This document shows positions 45,060-55,914 of a stretch of DNA of 64,000 bases, piece after piece. The notes below the pieces were generated by a model. It was not told the origin of the DNA and did not search any database. It saw only the letters and a list, made by a program, of their open reading frames with translations. Numbering within the stretch: position 1 is the stretch's first letter; every line of letters begins with the position of its first letter. The DNA lies in the NCBI GenBank assembly GCA_963920525.1, contig OY986435.1:222630399-222694398 (forward strand). Reading direction: 5' to 3'. The DNA is from Dichetophora obliterata. Lineage: Eukaryota; Arthropoda; Insecta; Diptera; Sciomyzidae. The position numbers and the translations under genes were made by a program.

Positions 45060-45425
45060 GGGGTAATTTTGTCACATACATTATTTTGGAGACTTGACTT
45101 TTTTGTAAAAAATATAACAACAACATTTTGGAAAAAATAAATTTCGCCAAAAAAATCAATACCCTTGTTGTTTTGAGGACAAAAAACAGTAAAATAATTT
45201 TTGGGCTTAGCTAGAAGAATTTTTGCAAATAAATGCTATGTAATATGAAAGGTAGCCAGATGTGCAATTTTTAATTTATTTAATTTTTACAACAAATACA
45301 ATTTTTGAGTCATTTTTTGAGTAAAAAGTCACTATTTTGGACCTTTTTTGACATAATTATAAAACATAGCTGCACTATTTTAACGGTGCAGACCAAACTA
45401 TTTTTGTGAAGTGATTTTATTGAAC
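45060..45425 (+). repeat. Direct repeat of about 365 bp, copy 1
   Basis: Matches 45985-46350 throughout (gagacttgacttttttgtaa, aaataaatttcgcc, gtcagatgtgcaattttta variants). The two copies are separated by a short region with an (AAAC)n run. Confidence 0.8.
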
Positions 45426-45781
45426 TTTGGAACAAAAAAAAATTTGAATGATATATATTAATGGACAGCGGATATATTTGCATCGAAAGATCAAACTTTG
45501 ATTTTTATGTCGTTTTTTCTCATTCTTAGGTTACGATGTTTTGTGGAAAAGTTTATGGAAATGTGAGTGTTTTTGATGTCAAAACAACAGAAATTTTTTA
45601 AAATTTAATACACAAAAAACTCCGAAGGTAAAAAGTATTATAATAACAAAATTACCGTTAGTTGAAAGACTTCAGAGGGGGCGTGGCAAAAACTAAGTAG
45701 GTAACATTTTAAGTTATAATATGCTTAATATGTATACCTAGTTTGAGCGAAATCCGTTGAGCCGTTTAGATTTGTATAAAG

Positions 45782-45907
45782 GAAAAACAAACAAACAAAC
45801 AAACAAACAAACAAACAAACAAACAAACAAACAAACAAACAAACAAACAAACAAACAAACAAACAAACAAACAAGCAAACAAACAAACAAACAAACAAAC
45901 AAACAAA
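45782..45907. repeat. AAAC microsatellite, about 31 units
   Basis: Nearly pure caaa units with one change (caag near 45874). The apparent open frames on both strands are repeat products. Confidence 0.98.
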
Positions 45908-45984
45908 AAATGAGTTTTATAACTATAGTCAATTGTATGAAAAAATAGATTTTTAGCCATAACTTTTGATTGGAAAGAGATATT

Positions 45985-46350
45985 GGGGTAAGTTTTTCAC
46001 TTAAATTATTTTTGAGACTTGACTTTTTTGTAAAAAATATAAAAACAACATTTTGGAAAAAATAAATTTCGCCAACAATTTCAAAGGGACTACCTTGTTA
46101 TTTTGATGATGAAAACAATAAAATGAATTTTGCGCTGAACTGGAAGAATTTTTGCAATTAAATAAGGTAGTCAAAGGTAGTCAGATGTGCAATTTTTACT
46201 TGATTTTATTTTTACAACAAAAGCATTTTTTGAGTCACTTTTTGAGTAAAAAGTAAATGTTTTAGACCTTTTTTGAAAGAAAAAAATATAAAAAATATAT
46301 ATATACACTGACCTAACGGTACAGTTCGAAAAACTTTGTGAAGTGTTTTT
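45985..46350 (+). repeat. Direct repeat of about 365 bp, copy 2
   Basis: Second copy of 45060-45425. Its left context (cataacttttgattggaaag then agatatt) gives the empty site for the 42910-45058 insertion. Confidence 0.8.
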
Positions 46351-46690
46351 TTTACTAAAGAAGCAACTAGAATAGATGGCAACCTTGGTATAGTTTATGG
46401 CGGTGATCTATAAATAGCCTACTGCTTTAAAATGGCATATGATTAGCAGCTATATAATTCAAATGAATGAATTCCTAAATATGTGAAGTCATATACAAAT
46501 TTAAACAGTGAGTTGATCACAGCTTAATTACTCAAAGACTACTGAAGAGGAAAATGTAGCGATTTCCGAAACTAAGTGATTGACTCTATACAGAGTTGTT
46601 GTTGTTGTTGTTGCCATCTTAAAAACTTACTTGATCTAAAGCTCGTAATTTAGTTCATGTAATTTTAAGAAACATTTTTTTTTGAAAAAT
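46350..46690 (+). repeat. Dispersed repeat, copy 1 (second at 52405-52740)
   Basis: Shares gaagcaactagaa, ggcaaccttggta, gagttg-tcacagcttaat and gattgactctatac phrases in the same order with 52405-52740. Probably a non-coding transposon of unknown class. Confidence 0.7.
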
Positions 46691-46699
46691 GGATAAATT

Positions 46700-47460
46700 T
46701 CGATTTAAGGAATGTATGAAACTGATTTTTAATTTTTAAAATTTGTTATTTAACAACGCTTCTAAAATGCCTTCATTCATGTATATTGGCACACTCTTTT
46801 ATATTTTAAAGCGTAATTTTATATTTAAAAGCTGTGATCATGAAAACTTTAAAACAGATTTTTAAAAAATTCTGACGTGTTGGAGGAAAATGACAAGATC
46901 TTTTTTAAAGTCTATTTTTGGAATATATTGGATTTTTCATGTGTGCAACAAAAAGATTGATTTGGTCGGACCGTGTTGTATGAGGTCTGTGTTTTTCATG
47001 CTTTTCTTCTCTCTCGCGCTTAAAAAATAAGTAAAATAACGCTTTCAAGCAACTTGAAGCTACTTAAATCGAGTACGGAAACAGCCCTATAGCCCTACAA
47101 ACTAACTTGTTAAAAACAACTAACTAAAAAACTAATTTAAAATAAAGTAGTTTATAACTTCTTTGAATTATTGAAATTATTGAAAGTTTTTATTGCATTA
47201 TATATGAAGTATTTGAAAAACTACTTCAAAACAAGTGGCTTAAAAACTACTTTGAATTATATTAAGGTGGCGACTACTCTGATTTTGATATATTTTTATT
47301 GCAAATTTTTATTAGATTACAAGTTTATATATTTTTAACCATGCTATTTCATCATATATTTTTAACTTTAGGCTCTCACTCATATGATTTTTTAGGTATT
47401 TTTTTTTTCAAAACAATAAAATAAATGATCTCTTTGATATTTAGAAATTTAAAATTTTTA
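46700..47460. other. No gene recognised
   Basis: AT-rich sequence. Phrases such as caagcaacttgaagctactt (about 47045) recall the interior of the 10.5-12.1 kb element, but no ends are visible. Confidence 0.3.
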
Positions 47461-47464
47461 TGCT

Positions 47465-47765
47465 TATATGCCGTTTTATGCTTGTATGAAATGGGAAAAT
47501 TTGTCAGGCCTTTCGCTCTCCTTGCTCAAAAGGGTCCTGCCAGAAGCACTCTTTCGAGAAGGCACGTTAGAAGGAAAAGCAATATAAACTTGAAATAAAA
47601 AACGACTAACAATTTCAGATTTCAACCATGGTTCTCTCATGTGGCGGTCCGACATCTTACCAACTCGTCTATCGTGGTTGTTGAGAATCAATAGCGTTTT
47701 TTTCATCAATACAAATGAAAGTAAACTTTTTGGGAGCCCGGGCTCGAGACCCAACTCATCAAAAA
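47465..47765 (-). repeat. Fragment of the tRNA-bearing composite repeat
   Basis: Carries the arginine-tRNA-like module on the minus strand (47612-47685) and the second module gggagcccgggctcgagaccc (47733-47753). It matches the left half of 60057-61043 without the terminal CCCAGTGGG. Confidence 0.6.
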
Positions 47766-47769
47766 ACTT

Positions 47770-48300
47770 AAAAAGTAATAAAATTGAGCTTTAACTTAAA
47801 AAAAGTAAACGAACGCTTTTCTGGTAATGTAATGAAAAATGTCAAATACGTCTAAGAAAATCTAAAAAAACTGAGCTGCTACACACACATCTACCATTTG
47901 ACAGTTTTCATCTTTTTACAACATGAAATTCTTCTAGTAAAAACTTTAAAAAACTTGAACGGAGAGAAAATGTGATTTCCTCTCTATTACACAATTCTCT
48001 TAGTAAACGAACGCTTTTCAGGCACTTTCTAGTAAAAACTTTTGAAATATGTAAATATGTAATGTGTTATGCTTGGTTTTCACTATGTCATTTTCAGTGG
48101 TCAGTTGTTGTCAATTAAATTGAAAATAACTACATGTTGACAGTTTTTTTAACTTTGGCAATCTTGGAAAATAAAAAACAAACAAATTATTAAATAGAGC
48201 TATGCAGAAAATGTTCTAGAGTTTTATTAAGGTGATATTTCAGGTGATAAACTTTTCTGTCGTCATAAAAATGACATAGTGAAAACCAAGCATTAGTTTT
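47770..48300 (+). repeat. Segment duplicated at 50100-50540
   Basis: From about 47875 onward this aligns with 50100 onward (catttgacagttttcatc variants, aaaatgtgatttcctctcta), including the MITE at 48070-48292. The part 47770-47890 also matches 48515-48662. Confidence 0.8.
48070..48292. mobile_element. PIF/Harbinger-type MITE, 223 bp, copy 1
   Basis: Inverted repeats of 25 bp begin TGCTTGGTTTTCACTATGTC and are flanked by TTA at 48067-48069 and 48293-48295. The related site at 60603-60617 (aatgtgttagatttcgg) is empty, confirming the 3-bp TTA duplication. Confidence 0.88.
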
Positions 48301-48480
48301 CGGGAGCCCGGGCTGGAGACCCAACTCGGACAAAAAATAGATTTTTTCTGTTGTTTCTTTTTTAAATCTAAATTTTTTTACAAACTGTTCTGTGTATTTA
48401 AAATTTTTTTATAAATTTTTTTTATACAAAAATATAAGAAAAGACTTGGAGTTTTTCCATATAAATATTTTTATATAATA
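48300..48480 (+). repeat. Composite-repeat fragment with B-box module
   Basis: tcgggagcccgggctggaga followed by cccaactcggac is the recurrent second tRNA-like module. It is followed by the T/A-rich arm shared with 60440-60600. Confidence 0.6.
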
Positions 48481-48661
48481 TAATAGGTCTGTTCGCGTAC
48501 TTTTCTGGTAAAAAAATTAAAAACGTCAAAAGTAATAAAATTGAGAGAGAATGAACTTTAACTTAAAAAAGTAAACGAACGCTTTTCTGGTAAAATAATG
48601 AAAAATGTCAAATACGTCTAAGAAAATCTAAAAAACTCAGCTGCTACACACACACATCTAC

Positions 48662-50100
48662 CAAGCGCGTCGGAAGCTAATTTCATCTGGGGGGCAGTAC
48701 AAATGGTGGTGCAAAAAAAAGTTCACCAAAATTTCTTCAAAGAAACATGAATGTGAATAAACAAATTTTTTATTTTAGTTTAAAATAAAAAATATATAAA
48801 AATATATAAAAAATATTAAAATTTCATTATTTTTAAAAGTTCTTCCAATTTCAATATTAGAGATCATTCTTTAAAGGATCTTTCATATGGTAATATGAAA
48901 ATATAAGAAATAATGGTTGCTTTTATAAAGCATGACTAGGTATATCTTTACATGGTTTAAATGCAATTAGGTACAAGAAGTTATATCAATTTAAATTATT
49001 CCAAAATGTTTCATTCTGTCCTTGCGAGAAACAAACACTTTCACCAATTCCATCGAATTCAATTCTTCGGTTTTATCTTTGTGAATGTGTGTAAGAGCCG
49101 CATTAGTGAGTCGTTTCTGTGTCACAGTTGCTCGAAGATACGTTTTAAGTCGTCTTAGTGCACTAAAAGAACGCTCAGATGAAGCTGCTAATGCAGGCAC
49201 AGTCAAAAGCAAAGCAATAAGTTTTTCAACTTCATTTAATAGTTTTTTTACAGTATCCGAATTTTTTGCAAATTGGAATACAATGCCACTACAATTTCAA
49301 GGTGTTTGGCCAGGCAATTGATCTAAAGATCTAAAATTTCGAAATAATCTTTTCGTAGACTATCATATAATGGCAACTGTACTGAAGGAACCGGATTTGA
49401 TGTTTGTTCAAAGCGTCGAGGTGGATTTTCATCAGCTAATTCACAGTAGGAGCTTTCGCATGGTCCAAAACATTGGACCAACATGTCAGACTGTACAACA
49501 TGTAGTACCATGCGTAAGCTAAAACGATAGTTGAAATTTTTGGTTTTTTTCTGCCGATTGTACAATATTGTAAAACTATGTAAAATTACTGCTCAATTGT
49601 TAGGGCATCTAAAAGTTGCTTAGCTATTATCCGGATGTGTTCTGGTCGAGAGCTTGTAATTAATGATGTTGATTTACAAGTTGGATCGTTCGAGCGCTCA
49701 ATCAAATAGTCCCATTAGTTTTCCATCTAACTTATCATACAACATGTCGTCCAATATGGAAAGCCCCTAAGAACATGCCAAATTTTTTCTTACCAGAGTT
49801 GCAAAATGAACAAGCATTTAGCTACATACTTAAGGGTGCTTATTAAATGAAGTGGTGGGTTTGCAGTAGAAACTCTACATTTTGTTCTATCTTTTTGCAA
49901 ACACAGAGAAAGGAAATGGTTATCCGCAAGCATGCTTATGAAGAAGAGAGATAGAAGAGGAAAACATATACAAAAAATATTATCGTTGTAAGAAAAACTG
50001 ATATTTTTAATAACTTTTGAAGTTTTCCTTTTAAATTGTTTATCTAGCTAAAAAAGTGGGGGGCGACTGCCCCCCTTTCCCCCCGCTTCCGACGCCAATG
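48662..50100. mobile_element. hAT element, 1439 bp, 8-bp duplication
   Basis: The ends are CAAGCGCGTCGGAAGC and, inverted, CATTGGCGTCGGAAGC, followed by ggggggcagt-type subterminal blocks. The perfect duplication acatctac lies at 48654-48661 and 50101-50108. The copy at 47885-47905 shows the empty site. A transposase remnant is on the minus strand. Confidence 0.88.
48991..49565 (-). pseudogene. hAT transposase relic (hATC domain)
   Basis: The block 49212-48991 encodes LLTVPALAASSERSFSALRR followed by LKTYLRATVTQKRL, the hAT dimerisation domain. An upstream block (49565-49323) has no clear motif but ends in the same direction. Stops between them and loss of the N-terminal and catalytic parts show a deletion derivative. 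Confidence 0.82.
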
Positions 50101-50311
50101 ACATCTACTATTTGACAGTTTTCATCTTTTTACAACATGAAATTCTTCTTGTAAAAACTTTAAAAAACTTGAACGGAGAGAAAATGTGATTTCCTCTCTA
50201 TTACGCAATTCTCCCAGTAAACGAACTCTTTTCAGGCACGTTCTAGTAAAAACTTTTGAAATATATCGTTTGCATTCGACTACGCGAACAGACCTAATAT
50301 GTAATGTGTTA

Positions 50312-50534
50312 TGCTTGGTTTTCACTATGTCATTTTCAGTGGTCAGTTGTTGTCAATCAAATTGAAAATAACCACATGTTGATAGTTTTTTTAACTTTGG
50401 CAATCTTAGAAAATTAAAAACAAATAACTTATTAAATGGAGCTATGCAGAAAATGTTCTTGAGTTTTATGAAGGTGATATTTCAGGTGATAAACTTTTGT
50501 GTCGGCATAAAAATGACATAGTGAAAACCAAGCA
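50312..50534. mobile_element. PIF/Harbinger-type MITE, 223 bp, copy 2
   Basis: Same ends, same length and same flanks as copy 1 (TTA at 50309-50311 and 50535-50537). It was therefore duplicated together with its surroundings, not inserted twice. Confidence 0.88.
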
Positions 50535-50832
50535 TTAGTTTTCGGGAGCCCGGGCTGGAGACCCAACTCGGACAAAAAATAAATTTTTTTTGTTGTTTCT
50601 TTTTTAAATCTATTTTTTTTACAAACTGTTCTGTGTATTTAAAATTGTTTTTGGAATTTTTTTTGTAAATATTTTCATATAAAATAATATGAAAAGAATC
50701 AGAACCTTCAAATGGTAGGCCTTACAGAAGTACTCATCAATGCAGTTATCATGGAAGGTGTATTGACGCCAATAATAGCAGTGCTAGCATGCCTTCTTTT
50801 GCAGAGCACTCGCTAAAATGAACACTGGGAAG
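50535..50832 (-). repeat. Composite-repeat right half
   Basis: Contains the B-box module (50542-50572), then gtaggccttacagaag, tcatggaaggt, ttgacgccaataa and gcaaaatgaacactggga-like end phrases. These match 60765-61043 and, inversely, 43671-43800. Confidence 0.7.
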
Positions 50833-51179
50833 AAAGGCACACACACATAAAAAACCTACCCCTCCCAAAAAACAAACACCTAAGTTTACAGAGAGTTAAG
50901 CAAACTTTGTTACGATTATGAGATAATAAATAGATGCACAGTTCGAAAAAAAGATTTGAAAACAAAACAATGCAGTCAATAGCCTTAAGCATTCGACAAA
51001 GTGTAAACAGATAAAATTTGTTCCATCCGATACAACTAAAAGCTAATAAAAGTCAACACAAACATTAAGAGTGTGCTAAAAAAGTTTGTACACTTAAGTT
51101 TATAAATATAATAATATTTGAAGCAACGCTGTGTGATTAAATTACTTTATCATATAATATCTACATTTAAAATGCTTAC
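50833..51179. other. No gene; probable intron
   Basis: No supported feature. A lone agtgtgctaaaaaagtttgt at 51067 resembles a Tc1-type terminal repeat but has no partner. Confidence 0.3.
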
Positions 51180-51351
51180 CATTGTATCTTGAGTTAAGAT
51201 ATCCTTCACCATTGCTATCAAATCCAAACTTACTTATTTGCGCCGATGCAGGGTTCGAATACACCGCTAGTTCTTCAACTAGCTGCTGATGATGGGGATG
51301 GTGCGAGTGATGGGGATGGTGTGGGTGAGTGTACCAATGCTCTCTGGTCAA
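51180..51351 (-). CDS. Candidate host-gene exon, 172 nt, His-rich
   Basis: On the minus strand the donor gtaagc lies just below 51180 and the acceptor is most simply ...ttttaagag just above 51351. The frame reads LTREHWYTHPHHPHHSHHPH, then LVEELAVYSNPASAQ, then KFGFDSNGEGYLNSRYN, ending one base into the next codon. That base joins in phase with the exon at 42141-42219. The polyhistidine run is common in fly regulatory and neuronal proteins but is not diagnostic. An alternative acceptor at 51369 would bring in a stop codon, which argues against it. Confidence 0.6.
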
Positions 51352-51413
51352 CTCTTAAAATAGCAACTCTGTAAGTTAGAATAAATGTTTGTAGTGTAAA
51401 GATATTGAACTAC

Positions 51414-51769
51414 CGACCACTTGAAATTAACGCTGTTGTTGATGATGGAGTTGGTGTCGTTGTTGACGAAGTCGCTAGCGTTGGAATTATTACGCAACAA
51501 GAAAATTTCTGAGTCTGAGTGGCTGTGGCTGATGTACGTGTGGACACCTCCGAAGCTTCATCGGACTGTGTGGTCTTTTTTGCACTGTGTTGTGGGTTGT
51601 TTTCGTTTGTGTTGATGGCCTGCGACGTCGGTGAAGATTGCACAATTCTCGGTGAACTGTTGTCAATACCGCCCACCGGTATGGATGAATCGGAGGAATG
51701 ATAAGCTTCATTTGCTGCTATCAACCGCGAATTCAAGTTTCCAGCGCCATTTATTGATGTGTAGTTCAG
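51414..51769 (-). CDS. Candidate host-gene exon, 356 nt, with frame switch
   Basis: The acceptor ttttctatag lies just above 51769 and the donor gtagtt just below 51414. The frame opened at the acceptor gives LNYTSINGAGNLNSRLIAAN and then an S/T/Q-rich stretch, but it ends at a stop inside the donor region. From about 51550 downward a different frame reads YISHSHSDSEIFLLRNNSN then ASDFVNNDTN and continues in phase into the next exon. The two frames differ by one base. The exon therefore has either a 1-bp deletion (real or an assembly error) or unrecognised splicing. Confidence 0.5.
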
Positions 51770-51775
51770 CTATAG

Positions 51776-52404
51776 AAAAGAATACGAAAGGAAAAGTTGT
51801 AATGCAAGCAAAGGTTGAAGTCACCGCAGTAAATTACGGCTTCTATATACGCTAACCGACGACACCGGTTAAGAAATATTTATGCAATAATAAAGGAAAT
51901 GACACATTCCCGAGCAGGAAATGGCAGTAAATATGTTGTTAGTGATGATGAGGAAGTTATATTTATTCTCGACGCAAAATAAAAAAGCAATCTAGTTGCA
52001 ATTTCTTTATTTCTTTGTAGACGGGAAGCGTTTGTGGCAAAGAAAACAGAAGCCGGAAATAATCGAGTTGAAAATTTTAAGTATGCGATATAAAGGCAAG
52101 GAAAGAAAATGAAAAGGCAAAGTGCTACTAGCCTTTAGCACTCGTGCATCATTCAAAATTACAGCAAACTAAGCGATTAATATAGCGATTAAATATCAGA
52201 CTGTAGAAAAGTTAACTACTGTCTAGCTGTCAGACTACTTAACTTTGATCTTCAGACTAAATTGTCGCAATCCAACTCAGCTGTTGATCACAGGCTTAAA
52301 ATTTGTGCCAATAGCCAGTTTTCAGTTAAAAAACAATAGCATCTTTACTTCAATTCTATGGTGTATTTCGGCAGACTCGTCGAACTCCAATGAATAGCGA
52401 AAAA
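51776..52404. other. No gene recognised; probable intron
   Basis: AT-rich sequence without transposon ends or convincing exons. Confidence 0.35.
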
Positions 52405-52740
52405 AGAAGAAGCAACTAGAACAGACGGCAACCCTGGTAGAGTTAAAAGCTTGATCTAAAAATAACTACTGCTTTAATGTCATATGATTGAATGGCCGAT
52501 GAGAACAATAAAATTCTAACGAATATGTTCGAACAAGTGTCAAATCATATAAGACTTAAAAAGTGAGTTGGTCACAGCTTAATAACTCAAGATTACTGAA
52601 GAGCGAGACTTAGCAGCTTCCGAAACAGTTCTGTCTAGTCTGCTGTGTGATTGACTCTATACAAAGTTGTTGTTGCCTTCTTCAAACGTACTTGGTCTAA
52701 AAAGCTCACAATTGAAATCATGTTAAAATTTTGTTCTAAT
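52405..52740 (+). repeat. Dispersed repeat, copy 2
   Basis: See 46350-46690; same ordered phrases with about 15-20 percent difference by eye. Confidence 0.7.
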
Positions 52741-53099
52741 GCAGCGGCTATTATTATTGATACTTTTATCAGATACTATTATTATAATAATAATACTATT
52801 ATAATAATAATTCAATAAATCGATTCAATAAAACCATCTAATCGTGGTAGAAACATACACTGAAAAATTTCAATGCACTGTTATTTTGTAAATTCGTCTA
52901 ATTTTTACCAACTATTAATTCAAAAAAATCTAATATATAATTATTACGTTACATATTATTTTGGCCCGACTAAAGTACAGTTCACCACAATAATCAAACC
53001 GTTATCGTTCTTTGTGTCATGGACTAGAGCGCCACCGATACGAAAGGCGATGGTATTTCTTCTAATCTTCTGATTAAATCAGTTTTATAAATATATATA

Positions 53100-54384
53100 T
53101 TGGGGGTTGGAATTAGTTTTAAAGGTTTTCTAAGAGATGGCGTAACTATCAATAGATCGCATCGGGCACACCTGTGACTATATTCTTTTCAAAACACATT
53201 GTCTAAGCTTCATTTTTTAGTATGTGTCATTCCACTGAAGTGTAAACAACATATATTTTTTTCTCTGTGAACATGTCGACTTTCGTTCCAACAAAACGCA
53301 ATTTGCGGGAAGGTTTACTTTTGTGCTTCCATTTGAAGAAAAAAGCGGTTGAAGCACAACGCACGCTTACTGAGGCTTACGGGGACTATGCTCCATCGAT
53401 TTCTACTTGTGAGTACTGGTTCCGTCGGTTTAAAAGTGGTGATTTTGATACAGAAGACAAAGAGCGTCCGGGCCAGCCGAAAAAGTTTGAAGATGAGGAA
53501 TTGGAGGCTTTGCTCGATGAAGACCCGTGTCAAACCCTTCAAGAATTGTCAGAATCATTGGGAGTCGACTTATCAACGGTCGGCAAACGCTTGAAGGCCA
53601 TGGGAATGATTCAAAAGCAAGGAAATTGGGTGCCGTACCAGTTGAAGCCGAGAGACGTTGAACGGCGATTTTGCATGTGCGAACAACTGCTTCAACGGCA
53701 TAAAAGGAAGAGTTTTTGGATCGTATTGTCACTGGCGATGAAAAGTGGATCCATTACGATAATCCTAAGCGAAAAAAATCGTGGGGACCACCCGGCCATG
53801 CATCAACATCGAGGGCCAAGCCGAATATTCATGGCGCCAAGCTTATGCTGTGTATTTGGTGGGATCAGAAGGGTGTCGTGTACTATGAGCTGCTAAAACC
53901 TAACGAAACCATCACTGGGGAACGCTACCAACAACAATTGATGCAATTGAGCCGAGCATTAAAGGTTAAACGGCCGGAATATGCCAAAAGACACGACAAA
54001 GTGGTTTTTCAACATGACAACGCACGGCCACATGTTGCAAGAACCGTCAAGGAAACGTTGGAGGCGCTGAATTGGGATGTGCTACCCCACCCGCCTTATA
54101 GCCCAGACATAGCCCCTTCCGACTACCACCTATTCAGATCGATGACGCATGGCTTGGCTGAGCAGCGCTTCACTTCTTACGAGGATACCAAAAAATTTGT
54201 CGATTCGTGGATTGCCTCAAAAGACGAATCGTTCTTCCGGCGCGGAATCCATATGCTGCCAGAAAGATGGGAAAATGTTGTAGCTAACGATGGACAATAC
54301 TTTGAATAATATACATTGTACCGTTGTTTCTAAATAAATGCTCAAAAACCGAAAAAAACCCTTAAAATTAATTCCAACCCCCAA
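53100..54384 (+). mobile_element. Mariner transposon (mauritiana type), 1285 bp
   Basis: Inverted repeats of about 28 bp begin TTGGGGGTTGGAATTAGTTT and are flanked by TA at 53098-53099 and 54385-54386. Length and a single transposase gene are those of a complete mariner. The transposase resembles Mos1 throughout. It is inserted in a TATA-rich end of a dispersed repeat. Confidence 0.95.
53273..54309 (+). pseudogene. Mariner DD34D transposase with one frameshift
   Basis: The ATG at 53273 gives MSTFVPTKRNLREGLLLCFH, matching the Mos1-type start. The N-terminal helix-turn-helix domains (RFKSGDFD, then TLQELSESLGVD) and the WVPYQL linker are present. A single missing T in the run at 53713-53717 shifts the frame. 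The catalytic part continues in the other frame: D in TGDEKW (codon 53737), D in HDNARPH (54016) and D in APSDYHLF (54121), spaced DD34D. The C-terminus ends DGQYFE, the family norm. Apart from the one-base deletion the gene is complete, so the insertion is young. Confidence 0.95.
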
Positions 54385-54394
54385 TATATAAAAT

Positions 54395-55395
54395 GGAATG
54401 TGTGTTTGTTTATTTGTTTGTTTGTTTGTACCTTATAGGAGACCAAACCTCTGAACCGATCTTCCTGAAATTTTCACAGCATTTAACTGGGACTCTGGCA
54501 TGATTAATAGGGTACTTTTTTCGACCACGCCCACTTTGACGCCCACTTTTTTAAAATTATGTAATTGCTCCCATATAGTTTTTAACAGATTTACTTCAAA
54601 TTGTATACACATTATACTCCAGGCGAGGTAAAAATAAACATTTCTTACGCCACGCCCCCTTTCACGCCCCTTTTTACGCCAAATTTAAGTTTTAAACTTT
54701 TTGTTCTCTGCACAAATTTGTTCCTTCCAAAGGATTATTTTTATTTGGTAGTATATTGCTCTTAATACTGTTAACGTCGCCATATTACTATGCACCACGC
54801 CCACTTCACCGCCCCCTTTTTTAAATCAGATACTTACTTATACCACTAACAATGTTATCTATACAAAATACTTTTTTTGTAATATGTATTTACCTAAAGT
54901 TTTAAATACTTTTTATCTACAGGTAAGGTAGCCATCGATTTTTTTATTATCAAATCCCTTTTTTTCGCCCCATTTTACTTTAATAATAATTAATCTGCTT
55001 TCAATCTATATATATAAATATGAATGTCTGTCTGTCTGTTTGTTTGTTTGTGCTTTATAGGAGGCCAAACCCTTGGACCGATCTTCTTGAAATTTTCACA
55101 GCATGTTACTGTGACTCTGGAAAGAATAATAGGCTTTTTAAAGTTTTCATTGGACAAAGGGGCGTGGCACCTCCCATATAACCCAAAAATTTAAATCGCC
55201 ATATTTTGGGCATTTTTTGACCTACGTCGATGATATTTGGTACATATGGTATTGGCATAGTTAGGAATACGTACCAGGAGAAAAGTGGGTGGGACCACGC
55301 CCCTTTTTGGGAAAATTAAAAATCGTTTTATAGTTTTAACTACTGGACCGATCGTCATTAAATTTTCACAATAGGATATTCTTACGAAATAATAA
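54395..55395. repeat. GGGCGTGG-type repeat array, inverse orientation
   Basis: Two starts (tgtgtttgtttatttgtttg at about 54401 and gtctgtctgtctgtttgttt at about 55024) are each followed by ccaaac-t-ctgaaccgatctt and gaaattttcacagcat. Between them lie repeated accacgcccac and tttttacgcc phrases. These match the reverse strand of the 3640-5990 array. Non-coding. Confidence 0.65.
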
Positions 55396-55399
55396 ATTA

Positions 55400-55914
55400 A
55401 TTTCGTCAACATCAAGGGCTTCCGAGACTGCTGTTTAGCGCGAAACACGCTTAGAGATTCAGCGATCTTGAACCTCAACATCAAGGGCTTCGGAGACATC
55501 TGTTCAGCGTGAAACACGGTTACGAAGCGACCGTTCTCGAACCTTGACATCAAGGGCTTCCGAGACTTCTACTCAACGTCAAACACGCATGCGAAGTGAC
55601 CGATCGCTATCCTCTTTATCAAGAGCTGTCGAGACACCAGAGCAACGTGAGGCACACCGTCTACAAGATCGTAGTCGAAGAGCACAGCATCGTCGAAGCC
55701 CTGAATCATATCAGCGGATTGCATTCCACTACACATCAGAAATTGATTGCAGTGAAGATGAGTTAGTTGCCATTGCACCAAGTAATAAAGTTTGCCAATA
55801 CTACAATGCCTAGAAATATAAAAATGAAGCACCTGGAATGTGCTGCGCAAATGGTAAAATTGCTTTACCCGAACTGCTACCACCACCAGAACCACTACTA
55901 TCGTTAGTTTCAGG
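55400..55914 (+). pseudogene. Helitron Rep/helicase relic, exon part 1
   Basis: The + strand encodes four repeats of about 23 residues (SRASETSxQRxTRxRSxRS type; 69-bp DNA repeats from 55400 to 55640), a hallmark of Helitron N-termini. A YTSEIDCSEDELVAI stretch, CQYYNA, an internal stop (55811), and NEAPGMCCANGKIALPELLP then PEPLLSLVS follow. The exon breaks at the hAT insertion whose target duplication spans the splice donor, and the coding resumes at 59015. Helitron Rep/helicases drive rolling-circle transposition. This copy has stops and lacks the Rep nuclease and helicase parts. Confidence 0.8.

Larger units (their letters stand above)
48486..50294. mobile_element. GGTCTGTTCGCGTA-ended MITE split by a hAT
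   Basis: The ends GGTCTGTTCGCGTA are perfectly inverted and flanked by TAATA at 48481-48485 and 50295-50299. Comparison with 60590-60605 supports a 5-bp duplication. Without the nested hAT it is about 360 bp. The superfamily is uncertain. Confidence 0.75.

Noticed and set aside
45738..45960. Frames coding Val-Cys-Leu-Phe or Asn-Lys-Gln-Thr repeats
   Set aside because: Pure translation of the AAAC microsatellite.
47090..47282. Possible hAT end (inverted CAGAGTAGTCGCCACC at 47267-47282)
   Set aside because: No matching left end or 8-bp duplication was found.
51061..51090. Tc1-like end phrase gtgctaaaaaagtttgtacac
   Set aside because: No inverted partner within several kb and no TA pair, so an element cannot be supported.
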